Below are positions 25,401 to 33,026 of a stretch of DNA of 64,000 nt, piece after piece; within the stretch, counting starts at the first letter, position 1; every line of letters starts with the position of its first letter. The notes beneath the pieces were generated by a model. That model saw only the letters and a list, made by a program, of their open reading frames with translations. It did no database searches and was not told where the DNA came from. A program made the translations under genes and the position numbers. This DNA is from an uncultured Prevotellaceae bacterium (lineage in GTDB: Bacteria > Bacteroidota > Bacteroidia > Bacteroidales > Bacteroidaceae): the NCBI GenBank assembly GCA_902782305.1, contig CACZMV010000007.1, forward strand, positions 1 to 64,000, in the 5' to 3' direction.

Positions 25401-25715
25401 GGTAGTCAAGCGGGTAGGGGTGCCTCCCTTGCTAGACATAATCCACACATCGAAACCTCCCTCGCGTGTAGAGGCAAAGGCAATCTGCTGTCCATCAGGA
25501 CTCCAGACGGGATAGGCATCGTAGGCCGAATTGGTGGTTAACTGACGGGCTTCGCCACCCGTAGTAGCAACGGTATAAATGTCGCCTTTGTAGGAAAAGG
25601 CAATCTGCTGTCCATCAGGAGAAATGGCGCAAAAGCGCATCCACAACGGATGCTCCTGAGCGGAGAGGCTTAGTGTTGTTACCCATGTCAGGGCAATCAA
25701 AAAGCATTTTTTCAT
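22449..25715 (-). CDS. Tricorn-type S41 peptidase, exported
   Basis: A 1,088-residue protein with a signal peptide (FLIALTWVTTLSLSAQ). The first half is a series of PD40/WD-like propeller blades (SPDGQQIAFSYKGDIYTVAT; SPDGKEIAFFENRAD; DFSPDGRSLVYSSERN). A Lys/Asp/Glu-rich linker lies near 550-605. Then come a tricorn core, a PDZ domain (GLRIEEVIKRGPFAER...KAGDIIEKIDGQTIKRGEDY) and the S41 catalytic domain (VDERGNGGGWLHDDL; NEDCYSNGSGFPW with the probable nucleophile Ser about 993). Tricorn homologues degrade peptides to short products; the signal peptide puts this one in the periplasm or at the surface. Separate from the CE8 gene upstream by 24 bp, possibly co-transcribed. Confidence 0.88.
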   Translation of the reverse strand: MKKCFLIALTWVTTLSLSAQEHPLWMRFCAISPDGQQIAFSYKGDIYTVATTGGEARQLTTNSAYDAYPVWSPDGQQIAFASTREGGFDVWIMSSKGGTPTRLTTNSNDEFPITFSDKGHVLYSTKILPTAQSIVSSRNFPQVYEVSTKGGRPRMFSVISMEDISINAQGDVLYHDNKGYEDFFRKHHQSAITRDIWLKRGDKFTRLTDFRGEDRTPVWAADGQSFYYLSERDGTFNVWKRSIDGKIEQQITRHQKNPVRFLTIAQNGTLCYGYDGEIYTWKDGKEQKVNISITTDRGDRDLVRHTLTTGATEIRLSPKNKEIAFILHGDVYVTNIDYKTTKRITNTPEQERNLDFSPDGRSLVYSSERNGVWQIYRSTIKNKDEKQFAYATDITEERLTKGDKVSMQPKYSPDGKEIAFFENRADLRIMNLASKQVRTVLDGKYVYSYSDGDLWFEWSPDSRWLLSCYIGVGGWHSPDVALVDASGKKAPYNLTNSGYSTGYAKWALGGKGMIFTSDRAGYRSHGSWGSEDDVYLMFFDLDAYERFQMTKEEKALLDEAEKEAKKAKKDAEKKEADKKDDKKKDAKKGDDAKKETPKKEAKKPLVFDLENCKDRIVRLTVNSSHLGDAVLSPRGDTLYYQAAFEDGYDLWRHNLLEDKTELVLKNVGSAEMQADSKFKTLYLLARTIKKIDLAKNKVETVSFEAPFDYQPYKERQYLFDHIWRQVKEKFYDSKLHGVDWAGYRKTYERFLPYINNNYDFRDMLSEMLGELNGSHTGARYRPTLANLPRTAHLGVFIDQQYDGDGLRIEEVIKRGPFAERNTGVKAGDIIEKIDGQTIKRGEDYNYMLDGKAGKRTHVTVYNPKDGKRRDIIIKPVSQSALDNLLYKRWVDRNEHLVDSLSKGRLAYVHVKSMNSENFRNVYSELLSDKNRNREGVIVDERGNGGGWLHDDLCTLLSGKEYHRFMPNDKYVGRDPLNKWVKPSCVLMNEDCYSNGSGFPWVYRELGIGKLIGTPVAGTATSVWWETLMDRTLVFGIPQVGKWDKNNQFMENQELFPDIEVFNTPEDYINGHDRQLETAIREMLKIAGK

Positions 25716-25739
25716 AGCAAGTATAGTTTGTTATTTGAT

Positions 25740-26726
25740 TTATGGATTCCAAACGTCATTGATAGCGAATACGGCCTCACGCGTAATCTTCTGAGCCTCC
25801 TTCTTGGTAAGCTGACGACTCCACGTTACACGCTGGTCTTTCTTGGCTCCCTCGCCACGATTATTATACTCCAAGTAGCGACAGGTCTTGTCGGCACCCT
25901 CGCGCCACTTGTGCCACCCCTCTGGGCGAATCTGCTTGGGCAGGTCGCAATTCATGAAGAGCGTATAGCCATAGTCGCGCCAAGGACGACCCAGATATAC
26001 CTTGTCGACATCGTTGGCTGTGGTGATGCGACAATTGTTGAAGATGTAGCCATAGGGCACATCCTGAGGCGTAGAGGCTGCAGTGATGTACGAGTTGGCC
26101 TTGCAGAAGATGTCGCAATCCTCAAACCAAGCCGTTGAGGGACCGAAAATGAAGTCGGTAGTGCCCTCGATATAGCAATGGTCGAAGAAAAGGCGCGTCT
26201 TGGCATTGCCCGTATAGATGGTGTCCTGATGGCCCAGGAAACGACAATTGACGAACGTCAGCTGGTCGCCCTCGGTATGCAGGGCTACGGCTTGTCCTAA
26301 GCGAGCAGAATTGTTCTCGATGGTGATGTTCTTCAGCGTAATCTTGCTGCCCTGAATCTTCAGGGTGAAGGTGCGGAAGGTGCCAATCTTCAGGGCTTCG
26401 CCCTTGGCAGTCAGCGGGGTGATGTCAGCACGGATATTGGCATGATCGTCCCATGTGATAATGGTCTTGTCGCGGTCCTCACCACATATCTCGATGTTGG
26501 TAAGCCACTGAGGGATAACGAGTTTTTCCTTGTAGGTGCCTTTCTTTACGAAGATAACCTTATGATACTCCATGAAGGCGCGACACACCTCGATAGCGTC
26601 AGCAACGTTACGAAACTCGCACGTTCCATCGCGCGACACGAACAGGGTGTCTGGATTGTCATAACTCTTAGCTTGTGCGCTCACCATTCCCAGGAGGGCG
26701 CAAACGATGCAGATTAGTTTTTTCAT
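25740..26726 (-). CDS. CE8 pectin methylesterase, exported
   Basis: A 328-residue right-handed beta-helix esterase with a signal peptide (LICIVCALLGMVSAQA). Pectinesterase motifs are in order: GQAVALHTEGD, FLGHQDTIY (acid/base Asp), GTTDFIFGPSTAWFE (nucleophile Asp), and YLGRPWRDYGYT (Arg/Trp). It removes methyl esters from homogalacturonan, preparing it for GH28 or lyases, and so complements the pectin enzymes at 3538-13198 although it lies 12 kb away. Confidence 0.92.
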   Translation of the reverse strand: MKKLICIVCALLGMVSAQAKSYDNPDTLFVSRDGTCEFRNVADAIEVCRAFMEYHKVIFVKKGTYKEKLVIPQWLTNIEICGEDRDKTIITWDDHANIRADITPLTAKGEALKIGTFRTFTLKIQGSKITLKNITIENNSARLGQAVALHTEGDQLTFVNCRFLGHQDTIYTGNAKTRLFFDHCYIEGTTDFIFGPSTAWFEDCDIFCKANSYITAASTPQDVPYGYIFNNCRITTANDVDKVYLGRPWRDYGYTLFMNCDLPKQIRPEGWHKWREGADKTCRYLEYNNRGEGAKKDQRVTWSRQLTKKEAQKITREAVFAINDVWNP

Positions 26727-26748
26727 TTTTCTTATAGTAGTTTGAATG

Positions 26749-29016
26749 TTACATGATTTGCGTTACTTCTTGTAGTCCATCGACGGTCTTCAGCTGATTG
26801 ACGATTTCTTGAGCGTTGGCTCTATCGTGGACACGCATCTCTATCGTTCCATCGAACACGCCATCGTCGCTGGCAACGGTCAACTTGTGGATGTTGACAT
26901 TCATCTGCGAAGAGATAATCTTTGAAATGTCGAGCAACATACCCACACGGTCGATGCCCTGAATGCGGATGACTGCATCGAAATAGAGCTTCTTCTGCAT
27001 GTCCCACTTGGCATCGAGGATGCGATTGCCAAAGCTGGCCTTCAACTTGGCAGCAATGGGACAGTCGCGCTTGTGAATCTCTATCTGGTGTTTGCCATCG
27101 ATGAATCCCAAGACATCATCGCCAGGGATGGGGTGACAGCAATGCTTGAACTTATATTGGTTGATGTTCTCGTCGCTGATATAGATGGGTATCTTGCGAT
27201 TGAAGTCCTTGGTGACAACAAACAGCTCCTGACGCTTCTCAGTGGGCTTCTTCTCTTCCTTGCCACGACCTAGGAAGGGAACCAGTTTGCGCCATCCACC
27301 TTTGTTGGCCTTGTTCTTGCCCTGCAATTCGTCAACGTCTTTCTCGCCCAGCAGAATGGTCTTCTCTGCCAATGCTTGGAAGAAGTATTCGCGATTGCGC
27401 ACCTCGTGGAACTCAGCCAGCTGGTCGGCTGCATTCAGCGAGTCTTCAATGCCGTTCTTCTTAAGGAACTCATGGAACAGGTCTTCGCCCGCTTTCTGCA
27501 TTTCACGACTATTGCGACGCAGGATGGCCTGAATCTTAGCCTTGGCCTTCGCTGTGCTGACAAAGCTAATCCATGAGGGTTGCACATGTTGCGACTTAGA
27601 GGTGAGAATCTCCACCTGATCACCACTCTGCAATTTATGACTCAGTGGCACCAACTTATGGTTTACCTTGGCTCCGATACAATGAGAACCCAAGAAGGTA
27701 TGGATGCTAAAGGCAAAGTCGAGGGCTGTACAACCCGTAGGCATGGTCTTGATTTCGCCCTTGGGGGTGAACACGAAGATTTCAGAAGCGAAAAGGTTCA
27801 GCTTGATGGCATCGAGGAAGTCCATCGCGTCTGGCTGTGGGTCGTCCAGAATCTCCTTGATGGTGCGAAGCCATTCGTTCAGCTCGTTCTCGTCCTCTGT
27901 ATATTCTACATCTTCGCCTTCCTTGTATTTCCAATGGGCTGCAAAACCTTGTTCTGCTATCTCGTCCATACGGTCTGAGCGAATCTGCACCTCTATCCAG
28001 CGTCCTTGTTTCGACATCAGGGTGACGTGCAAAGCCTGATAGCCATTGGCTTTCGGATGACTGAGCCAATCGCGCAAACGGTCTGGATGACTCTTGTAAA
28101 TCTGCGAGATGGCGACATAAATCTTGAAGCATTCGTTGATTTCTTCCTCGCGTTTGTCAGGGGTGAAGATGATGCGAACAGCAAGGATATCGTAAATCTC
28201 GTCAAAGGTAACATGCTTGTTCTGCATCTTGCTCCAAATGGAGAAGGGTGTCTTGACACGCTCCTTGATTTCATACTTGATACCCATCTGCTTCAAGGCG
28301 TCTTCGATAGGATTGGTAAACTGGTCGAAGAGCTCATGACGAGAGGCTTCTGTAGAAGCTAACTTCGCCTTGATGCTGGCATATTCCTCTGGGTGCTCGT
28401 ACTGGAAACTCAGGTTCTCGAGCTCCGACTTGATTTTATACAATCCTAAGCGATTGGCCAAAGGGGCATAGATATAAAGCGTCTCGCCTGCTATCTTATA
28501 TTGCTTGTTGGCAGGTTGCGACTCCAGGGTGCGCATGTTGTGCAAACGGTCGCAAATCTTAATCAAGATAACGCGGATGTCGTCGCTCATGGTGAGCAAC
28601 AGCTTCTTGAAGTTCTCAGCCTGCGCAGAGGCTTGCTCGCCAAAGATACCACCACTGATCTTTGTGAGTCCATCGACAATCTGGGCAATCTTCGGCCCAA
28701 ACATATTCTCGATATCTTCTGTGGTGTAGTCGGTATCTTCCACCACATCGTGGAGCAAGGCCGCACAGATACTGGTAGAACCCAAACCCACTTCCTCGCA
28801 GGCTATCTGGGCTACCGCTATGGGGTGCATGATATAAGGCTCGCCAGACAATCGGCGCACACCTTTGTGAGCCTGTCGGGCAAAGTTGAATGCCTTGGTG
28901 ATGAGATCAACCTTCTTGCGGTGGCGTGATGCCAGATAGTTGTCCAGCAATCGTTGAAAGGCGTCATTGATAAGCTTTTCGTCAGCGGCTTCGCGCATCA
29001 TCTGCTCCTCATCCAT
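26749..29016 (-). CDS. Bifunctional (p)ppGpp synthetase/hydrolase RelA/SpoT
   Basis: A 755-residue Rel enzyme. An HD hydrolase domain comes first (His50, MHP His64, LLHDVVEDTD with His89-Asp90). It is followed by the synthetase (YDILAVRIIF; GYQALHVTLM; RWIEVQIRSDRMDEIAEQG), TGS (MPTGCTALDFAFSIHTFLG), a helical/zinc region and a C-terminal ACT domain (IQGIDRVGMLLDISKIIS). Both catalytic halves look intact, so it should make and degrade the alarmone. It is the last gene after parA-parB-DUF5683-mltD. Confidence 0.94.
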   Translation of the reverse strand: MDEEQMMREAADEKLINDAFQRLLDNYLASRHRKKVDLITKAFNFARQAHKGVRRLSGEPYIMHPIAVAQIACEEVGLGSTSICAALLHDVVEDTDYTTEDIENMFGPKIAQIVDGLTKISGGIFGEQASAQAENFKKLLLTMSDDIRVILIKICDRLHNMRTLESQPANKQYKIAGETLYIYAPLANRLGLYKIKSELENLSFQYEHPEEYASIKAKLASTEASRHELFDQFTNPIEDALKQMGIKYEIKERVKTPFSIWSKMQNKHVTFDEIYDILAVRIIFTPDKREEEINECFKIYVAISQIYKSHPDRLRDWLSHPKANGYQALHVTLMSKQGRWIEVQIRSDRMDEIAEQGFAAHWKYKEGEDVEYTEDENELNEWLRTIKEILDDPQPDAMDFLDAIKLNLFASEIFVFTPKGEIKTMPTGCTALDFAFSIHTFLGSHCIGAKVNHKLVPLSHKLQSGDQVEILTSKSQHVQPSWISFVSTAKAKAKIQAILRRNSREMQKAGEDLFHEFLKKNGIEDSLNAADQLAEFHEVRNREYFFQALAEKTILLGEKDVDELQGKNKANKGGWRKLVPFLGRGKEEKKPTEKRQELFVVTKDFNRKIPIYISDENINQYKFKHCCHPIPGDDVLGFIDGKHQIEIHKRDCPIAAKLKASFGNRILDAKWDMQKKLYFDAVIRIQGIDRVGMLLDISKIISSQMNVNIHKLTVASDDGVFDGTIEMRVHDRANAQEIVNQLKTVDGLQEVTQIM

Positions 29017-29051
29017 AATCAGTGCGTTTTTAGTATCTTAATATTGTTTCT

Positions 29052-29118
29052 TATCTGCGTAAAACTCGATTCTTGTCTTCGTAAATAGTCGATTGCTATC
29101 TGCGTCTCCTTGCCCTTG
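29052..29118. repeat. Three 22-23-bp tandem units across the mltD 3' end
   Basis: Units start at 29052 (TATCTGCGTAAA), 29074 (TGTCTTCGTAAA) and 29097 (TATCTGCGTCTC). The first two share CGTAAA and TCGATT. The third lies inside the last codons of mltD, so the array crosses the gene end into the 79-bp gap before relA/spoT. Confidence 0.6.
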
Positions 29119-30385
29119 AACTGCGACGACGTGTGCTCGACTTGCGTTTACGTGCAGAAGACTTACGACTCTTGTATCGTGCAGAACGACGTTTATAGCT
29201 ACGCTTGCTCTTTTTGTAGTAGGTGGGCACATCGTCCTTGATTTCAACCTCAGAGCGCTTGTTCAGCAGTTCGTCGACCTTATAGTTATAGACAGAGTCT
29301 TGCAGTTCGATGAACTTTCCAACTTCTGTCAAGGGGAGTCGGAGAGCGTAAGGCTCTGTGGCTCCAGGAATGATATCGCGACGATACATAGGGTTCAAAG
29401 AACGAAGCAAATCGATGTTGATACCTACTACTTCAGCCACCTGCTCCAGATGCACATTCTTGCTGACCATCACAGTGTCTGTCTTGGCAGGCAAACGGGT
29501 GCCCATAGGACAGATGTTGTGCAGGGAATAATAGGTCATGATGTAATTGGCTGCAATGAAGGCAGGTACATAACCACGCGTTTCCTTGGGGAGATAGGGG
29601 TAAATCTGCCAATAGTCCTTTTCGCCATTGTTGCGACGGATGGCCTTGTTGATATTCTCAGGACCGCAATTGTAGGCTGCAATCACCAGGTTCCAATCGC
29701 CAAAAATTTTGTAAAGGTCGCTGAGATAGCGTGCAGCAGCATACGATGCTTTGATAGGGTCGCGACGTTCGTCAACCAATGAATTGACTTGCAATCCATA
29801 TTGTTTGCCCGTTCCTATCATAAACTGCCAAAGACCAGCAGCACCAGCGCGAGAGACTGCCTTGGGGTTCAGGGCCGACTCGATGATAGGCAGGTATTTC
29901 AGTTCAAGAGGAAGTTGATAGGCTTCCAAGGCTTCTTCGAAAATGGGAATATAAAAATTGGAAGCGCCCAACATGTAGCTGATGGAGTGACGAAGGCGTC
30001 CACTATAACGATCGATGAACTTCTGTACCACGTCGTTGTAAACCATCTCCATAACGTTGGGGAGGCGCAGCAAACGGCTGACATACTCTTCCTTGGAATA
30101 GACAGGATTGATGTCGCGCATGTTACAGTCTTCCTCCTCCAGATAGGTCTTGGACATATAGAGGTTCAGCAGACTATCCAAATCGTAGGTCATGGCTTCA
30201 GGAAATTCAATCACTTCCTCACGACCCTTGTTGTCTGTTATAGTAATCTCATCTTCATCATCGTCCTCGTCTTCATTATTGTTCACTTGGGCTGACAAGG
30301 ATAGGGGCAAAAAGGTGAGAAGGCAAAATAGCATGAACCATTTTACCATACCTTTTCCCATATTCTTTGTTTTCTTATTCATCAT
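29096..30385 (-). CDS. mltD: Lytic murein transglycosylase (MltD-like) with basic C-terminal tail
   Basis: A 429-residue exported enzyme. A signal peptide (FMLFCLLTFLPLSLSAQ) is followed by an acidic run (NNNEDEDDDEDE). The SLT domain (about 150-290) has the catalytic Glu169 in PIIESALNPKAVS and downstream GAAGLWQFM and AAYNCGPENI. A LysM-like segment (VHLEQVAEVVGINIDLLRS) comes next. The last 41 residues hold 23 Lys/Arg. It cleaves the MurNAc-GlcNAc bond, forming 1,6-anhydro ends. It sits between DUF5683 and relA/spoT in the par operon. Confidence 0.88.
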   Translation of the reverse strand: MMNKKTKNMGKGMVKWFMLFCLLTFLPLSLSAQVNNNEDEDDDEDEITITDNKGREEVIEFPEAMTYDLDSLLNLYMSKTYLEEEDCNMRDINPVYSKEEYVSRLLRLPNVMEMVYNDVVQKFIDRYSGRLRHSISYMLGASNFYIPIFEEALEAYQLPLELKYLPIIESALNPKAVSRAGAAGLWQFMIGTGKQYGLQVNSLVDERRDPIKASYAAARYLSDLYKIFGDWNLVIAAYNCGPENINKAIRRNNGEKDYWQIYPYLPKETRGYVPAFIAANYIMTYYSLHNICPMGTRLPAKTDTVMVSKNVHLEQVAEVVGINIDLLRSLNPMYRRDIIPGATEPYALRLPLTEVGKFIELQDSVYNYKVDELLNKRSEVEIKDDVPTYYKKSKRSYKRRSARYKSRKSSARKRKSSTRRRSSRARRRR

Positions 30386-30442
30386 TCTCTTTTCTTTCTT
30401 CTCTTTTCGCTTTTTAACTTTTCACTTATCGCTTCTCACTTA

Positions 30443-31150
30443 TTAAAAGGTTATGCAGCAGTTCAGACCATACGAACTGGCTTGCAGCATATTACCCCCT
30501 GAATGGTTGGGGATGACAACGGGCGACACTTTCAGACTAAGGTCCTTGGAGATGTCAAACTCAGATAGCTCAGCGTCCACGTAAGCATCGACGACAGAGA
30601 GCGCATAGACACCCAGCATGACGAAGAAACTCATGTCGCGCCAACGGCGATATTTGTCCTTACGACTTTTGAAGAGCTGCTTATAGCGCTCCTCGTTGGC
30701 TTCAGTAATCTGAACGCCTAAGTGCAGGAACTTGTTATAGCTGGCTGTGCCAGGATCATCGTCCATGATGTCCAGATAGGCCTGTGAATAGTCCTTATAC
30801 ATCATGTTGTTCCATGTCAACGCATAGATACATCCTATGAATCCTCCATATATGATGGGCAACTTCCAAAACTTACGATTGTAAATCTGTCCTGCTCCTG
30901 GGATGACCAGCGCTAACCAGAGGGCTCGCTGAGGATTGGGCTTCCATGTGTTCCAGTCGCGCTTGGACTTCTTCTCTTTCTTGTTAAGAACAACAACGGA
31001 TGTGGAGTCTGTGGTTGTTGCCAAGCTGTCGCCAAACAGTATCCTTGAATCAGCTTTGGCTATAGAGTCCATCACTGCCAAGTCTTCCGTCTGGGCCTGG
31101 CAGTTGATGCTCGCCACGAGCATGATGATACAGATAACCAACTTACCCAT
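30443..31150 (-). CDS. DUF5683 membrane protein
   Basis: About 235 residues. The start is placed at MGKLVICIIMLVASINCQAQ (31150), which overlaps the parB stop by 8 bp; ATGs at 31159 and 31168 are alternatives. After the signal peptide come a Thr/Ser-rich linker and the conserved block NPQRALWLALVIPGAGQIYN, RKFWKLPIIYGGFIGCIYAL, MMYKDYSQAYLDIMDDDPG, diagnostic of this Bacteroidetes family with two to three membrane helices. Function unknown. Overlap with parB suggests translational coupling. Confidence 0.85.
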   Translation of the reverse strand: MGKLVICIIMLVASINCQAQTEDLAVMDSIAKADSRILFGDSLATTTDSTSVVVLNKKEKKSKRDWNTWKPNPQRALWLALVIPGAGQIYNRKFWKLPIIYGGFIGCIYALTWNNMMYKDYSQAYLDIMDDDPGTASYNKFLHLGVQITEANEERYKQLFKSRKDKYRRWRDMSFFVMLGVYALSVVDAYVDAELSEFDISKDLSLKVSPVVIPNHSGGNMLQASSYGLNCCITF

Positions 31151-32069
31151 TCGCTCCATCCAGCGCATTCATGATGCGCTCCAGTTGTTCATCGTTATCA
31201 AACTGAATGCTAATCTTTCCTTTTCCCTTGGGCGAACAAGTCATCTGGACCTTTGCCTGGAAGAATTGGGCCAAGCGGTTGCGAAGTACATTGAACTCCT
31301 CGGGCAGCTTCTCTCTTGACACAATCTTAGTCTTGGCAGTTACGATGTCTTCTCCACTCTTCAGGGCTTGCACCAACTCTTCCACCTTGCGAACGGAATA
31401 CTGATGCTGCTGGACTTCCTTGAACAGCTTGATTTGCTGGGAAGGACTCTCAATAGCCAACAAGGCCCGAGCATGCCCCATCTCTATCTCGTGGTTCTTC
31501 AGTGCAATCTGTACCTGAGCGGGCAACTTCAAAAGTCGCATGTAGTTCGTCACAGCAGCACGACTCTTACCCACACGCTCTGAAATCTTGGCTTGCGTCA
31601 TCCCAGAGGTGTCTGCCAAATGTTGATAGGCCAATGCTATTTCGATGGCGTTCAGGTCTTCACGCTGAATGTTCTCTACCAAAGCCATCTCCATCGCATT
31701 CTGGTCTTCCACAGAGACGATGTAGGCTGGAATTTTGGTTAAGCCTGCCAACTGAGAGGCGCGCCAACGACGCTCACCAGCGATAATCTGATATTTCTGA
31801 CCTTCTATCTTACGAAGGGTGATAGGCTGGATGATGCCCAACTCATGAATGCTGTTGGCTAACTCCTGGAGTGCCTCTTGGTCAAATTCGCGACGTGGCT
31901 GGTTGGGGTTGGGCTCTATTTGTGCTATTTCTATCTCGCTGAGATTAGACGAACCTTCTGTCTTTACCTCGCTATGGGTGTCTATCAGAGCGTCCAGTCC
32001 GCGACCATTGCCGATATCGTCCAGTCCACGACCCAGTACGCTGCGATCATATTTCTTCTTTACTGCCAT
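31143..32069 (-). CDS. parB: Chromosome partitioning protein ParB (CTPase)
   Basis: A 308-residue protein. The ParB N-domain shows IEPNPNQPRREFD, IIAGERRWRASQLAG (CTP-binding GERR.RA) and ALVENIQREDLN. The central HTH (SGMTQAKISERVGKSRAAVT) recognises parS, and the C-terminal part dimerises. It loads at parS near the replication origin and works with ParA, encoded 7 bp upstream. I saw no full parS palindrome in the window by eye. Confidence 0.95.
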   Translation of the reverse strand: MAVKKKYDRSVLGRGLDDIGNGRGLDALIDTHSEVKTEGSSNLSEIEIAQIEPNPNQPRREFDQEALQELANSIHELGIIQPITLRKIEGQKYQIIAGERRWRASQLAGLTKIPAYIVSVEDQNAMEMALVENIQREDLNAIEIALAYQHLADTSGMTQAKISERVGKSRAAVTNYMRLLKLPAQVQIALKNHEIEMGHARALLAIESPSQQIKLFKEVQQHQYSVRKVEELVQALKSGEDIVTAKTKIVSREKLPEEFNVLRNRLAQFFQAKVQMTCSPKGKGKISIQFDNDEQLERIMNALDGANG

Positions 32070-32076
32070 GATTCAA

Positions 32077-32847
32077 TTATCGTTTCTCATTCTTTAAAAT
32101 GATTTCCTTCGCCAATGCCAAGTGGTTCTTGGAACCTGTAGAGTCGGCATCGTAAAGGATAACGGGAAGTCCGTGCGAGGGACTCTCCGAGAGTTTGACA
32201 TTACGCTGAATAACGGTCTTGAACACCAATTCCTGGAAGTGGCGCTTCACCTCATCGTAAATCTGGTTGGCCAAGCGCAGACGAGAGTCGTACATGGTCA
32301 ACAGGAAGCCTTCAATCTCCAACTTCGGATTCAACTTGGTCTTGATAATCTTGATGGTGTTCAGCAACTTAGAGATTCCCTCCAGTGCGAAATACTCACA
32401 CTGCACAGGGATAATCACTGAATCCGCAGCAGTCAGTGAGTTGACTGTGATCAGACCCAAAGAGGGTGAGCAGTCAATCAGAATGTAGTCATATTCCTTA
32501 CGCAGAGGCTCCAAAAGATTGGAGATGATGCGCTCACGGTTCTCAAGATTCAGCATCTCTATCTCAGCACCTACCAAATCGATATGACTGGGTATGATGT
32601 CAAGTCCTTCAATATCTGTTGTATAAATAGCGTCGCGAACATCGGCCTTGTCAATGATGCACTCGTATAATGAGCAGTCCACCTGTTTGATGTCTACACC
32701 CAGTCCGCTCGACGCATTGGCCTGTGGATCAGCGTCAACAACCAATACCGTCTTCTCCAGCGTAGCCAGTGAAGCCGCTAAATTGATGGTCGTAGTCGTC
32801 TTTCCTACACCGCCTTTTTGGTTTGCCAAAGCAATAATCTTTCCCAT
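32077..32847 (-). CDS. parA: Chromosome partitioning ATPase ParA (Soj)
   Basis: A 256-residue deviant Walker ATPase: NQKGGVGKTTTTINLAASL (Walker A with the signature Lys), VVDADPQANASSGLG (A'), and YILIDCSPSLGLITVN (Walker B). The short N-terminus is of the chromosomal Soj type, not the plasmid type. First gene of the par operon. Confidence 0.96.
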   Translation of the reverse strand: MGKIIALANQKGGVGKTTTTINLAASLATLEKTVLVVDADPQANASSGLGVDIKQVDCSLYECIIDKADVRDAIYTTDIEGLDIIPSHIDLVGAEIEMLNLENRERIISNLLEPLRKEYDYILIDCSPSLGLITVNSLTAADSVIIPVQCEYFALEGISKLLNTIKIIKTKLNPKLEIEGFLLTMYDSRLRLANQIYDEVKRHFQELVFKTVIQRNVKLSESPSHGLPVILYDADSTGSKNHLALAKEIILKNEKR

Positions 32848-32877
32848 ATTTTATTTCTACTATACTATAATAGAATG

Positions 32878-32885
32878 CAAAGGTA
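32878..32885 (-). promoter_or_regulatory. -7 box of the par operon
   Basis: Minus strand TACCTTTG, 30 nt before the parA ATG. A TTTG lies only 12 nt upstream, so the -33 element is weak or absent. Confidence 0.55.
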
Positions 32886-33026
32886 CGCATTTTATATCAA
32901 ACATACGTGCTAATGAAACAGAATTTAAGCATTTTTTCCTAAATGAAAAAGAATTAGACCAAAAAAAAGACTGATGGAAATGCTTATCCACCAGCCTTTA
33001 TTATTGAAAATATTTTATTGTCTGAA

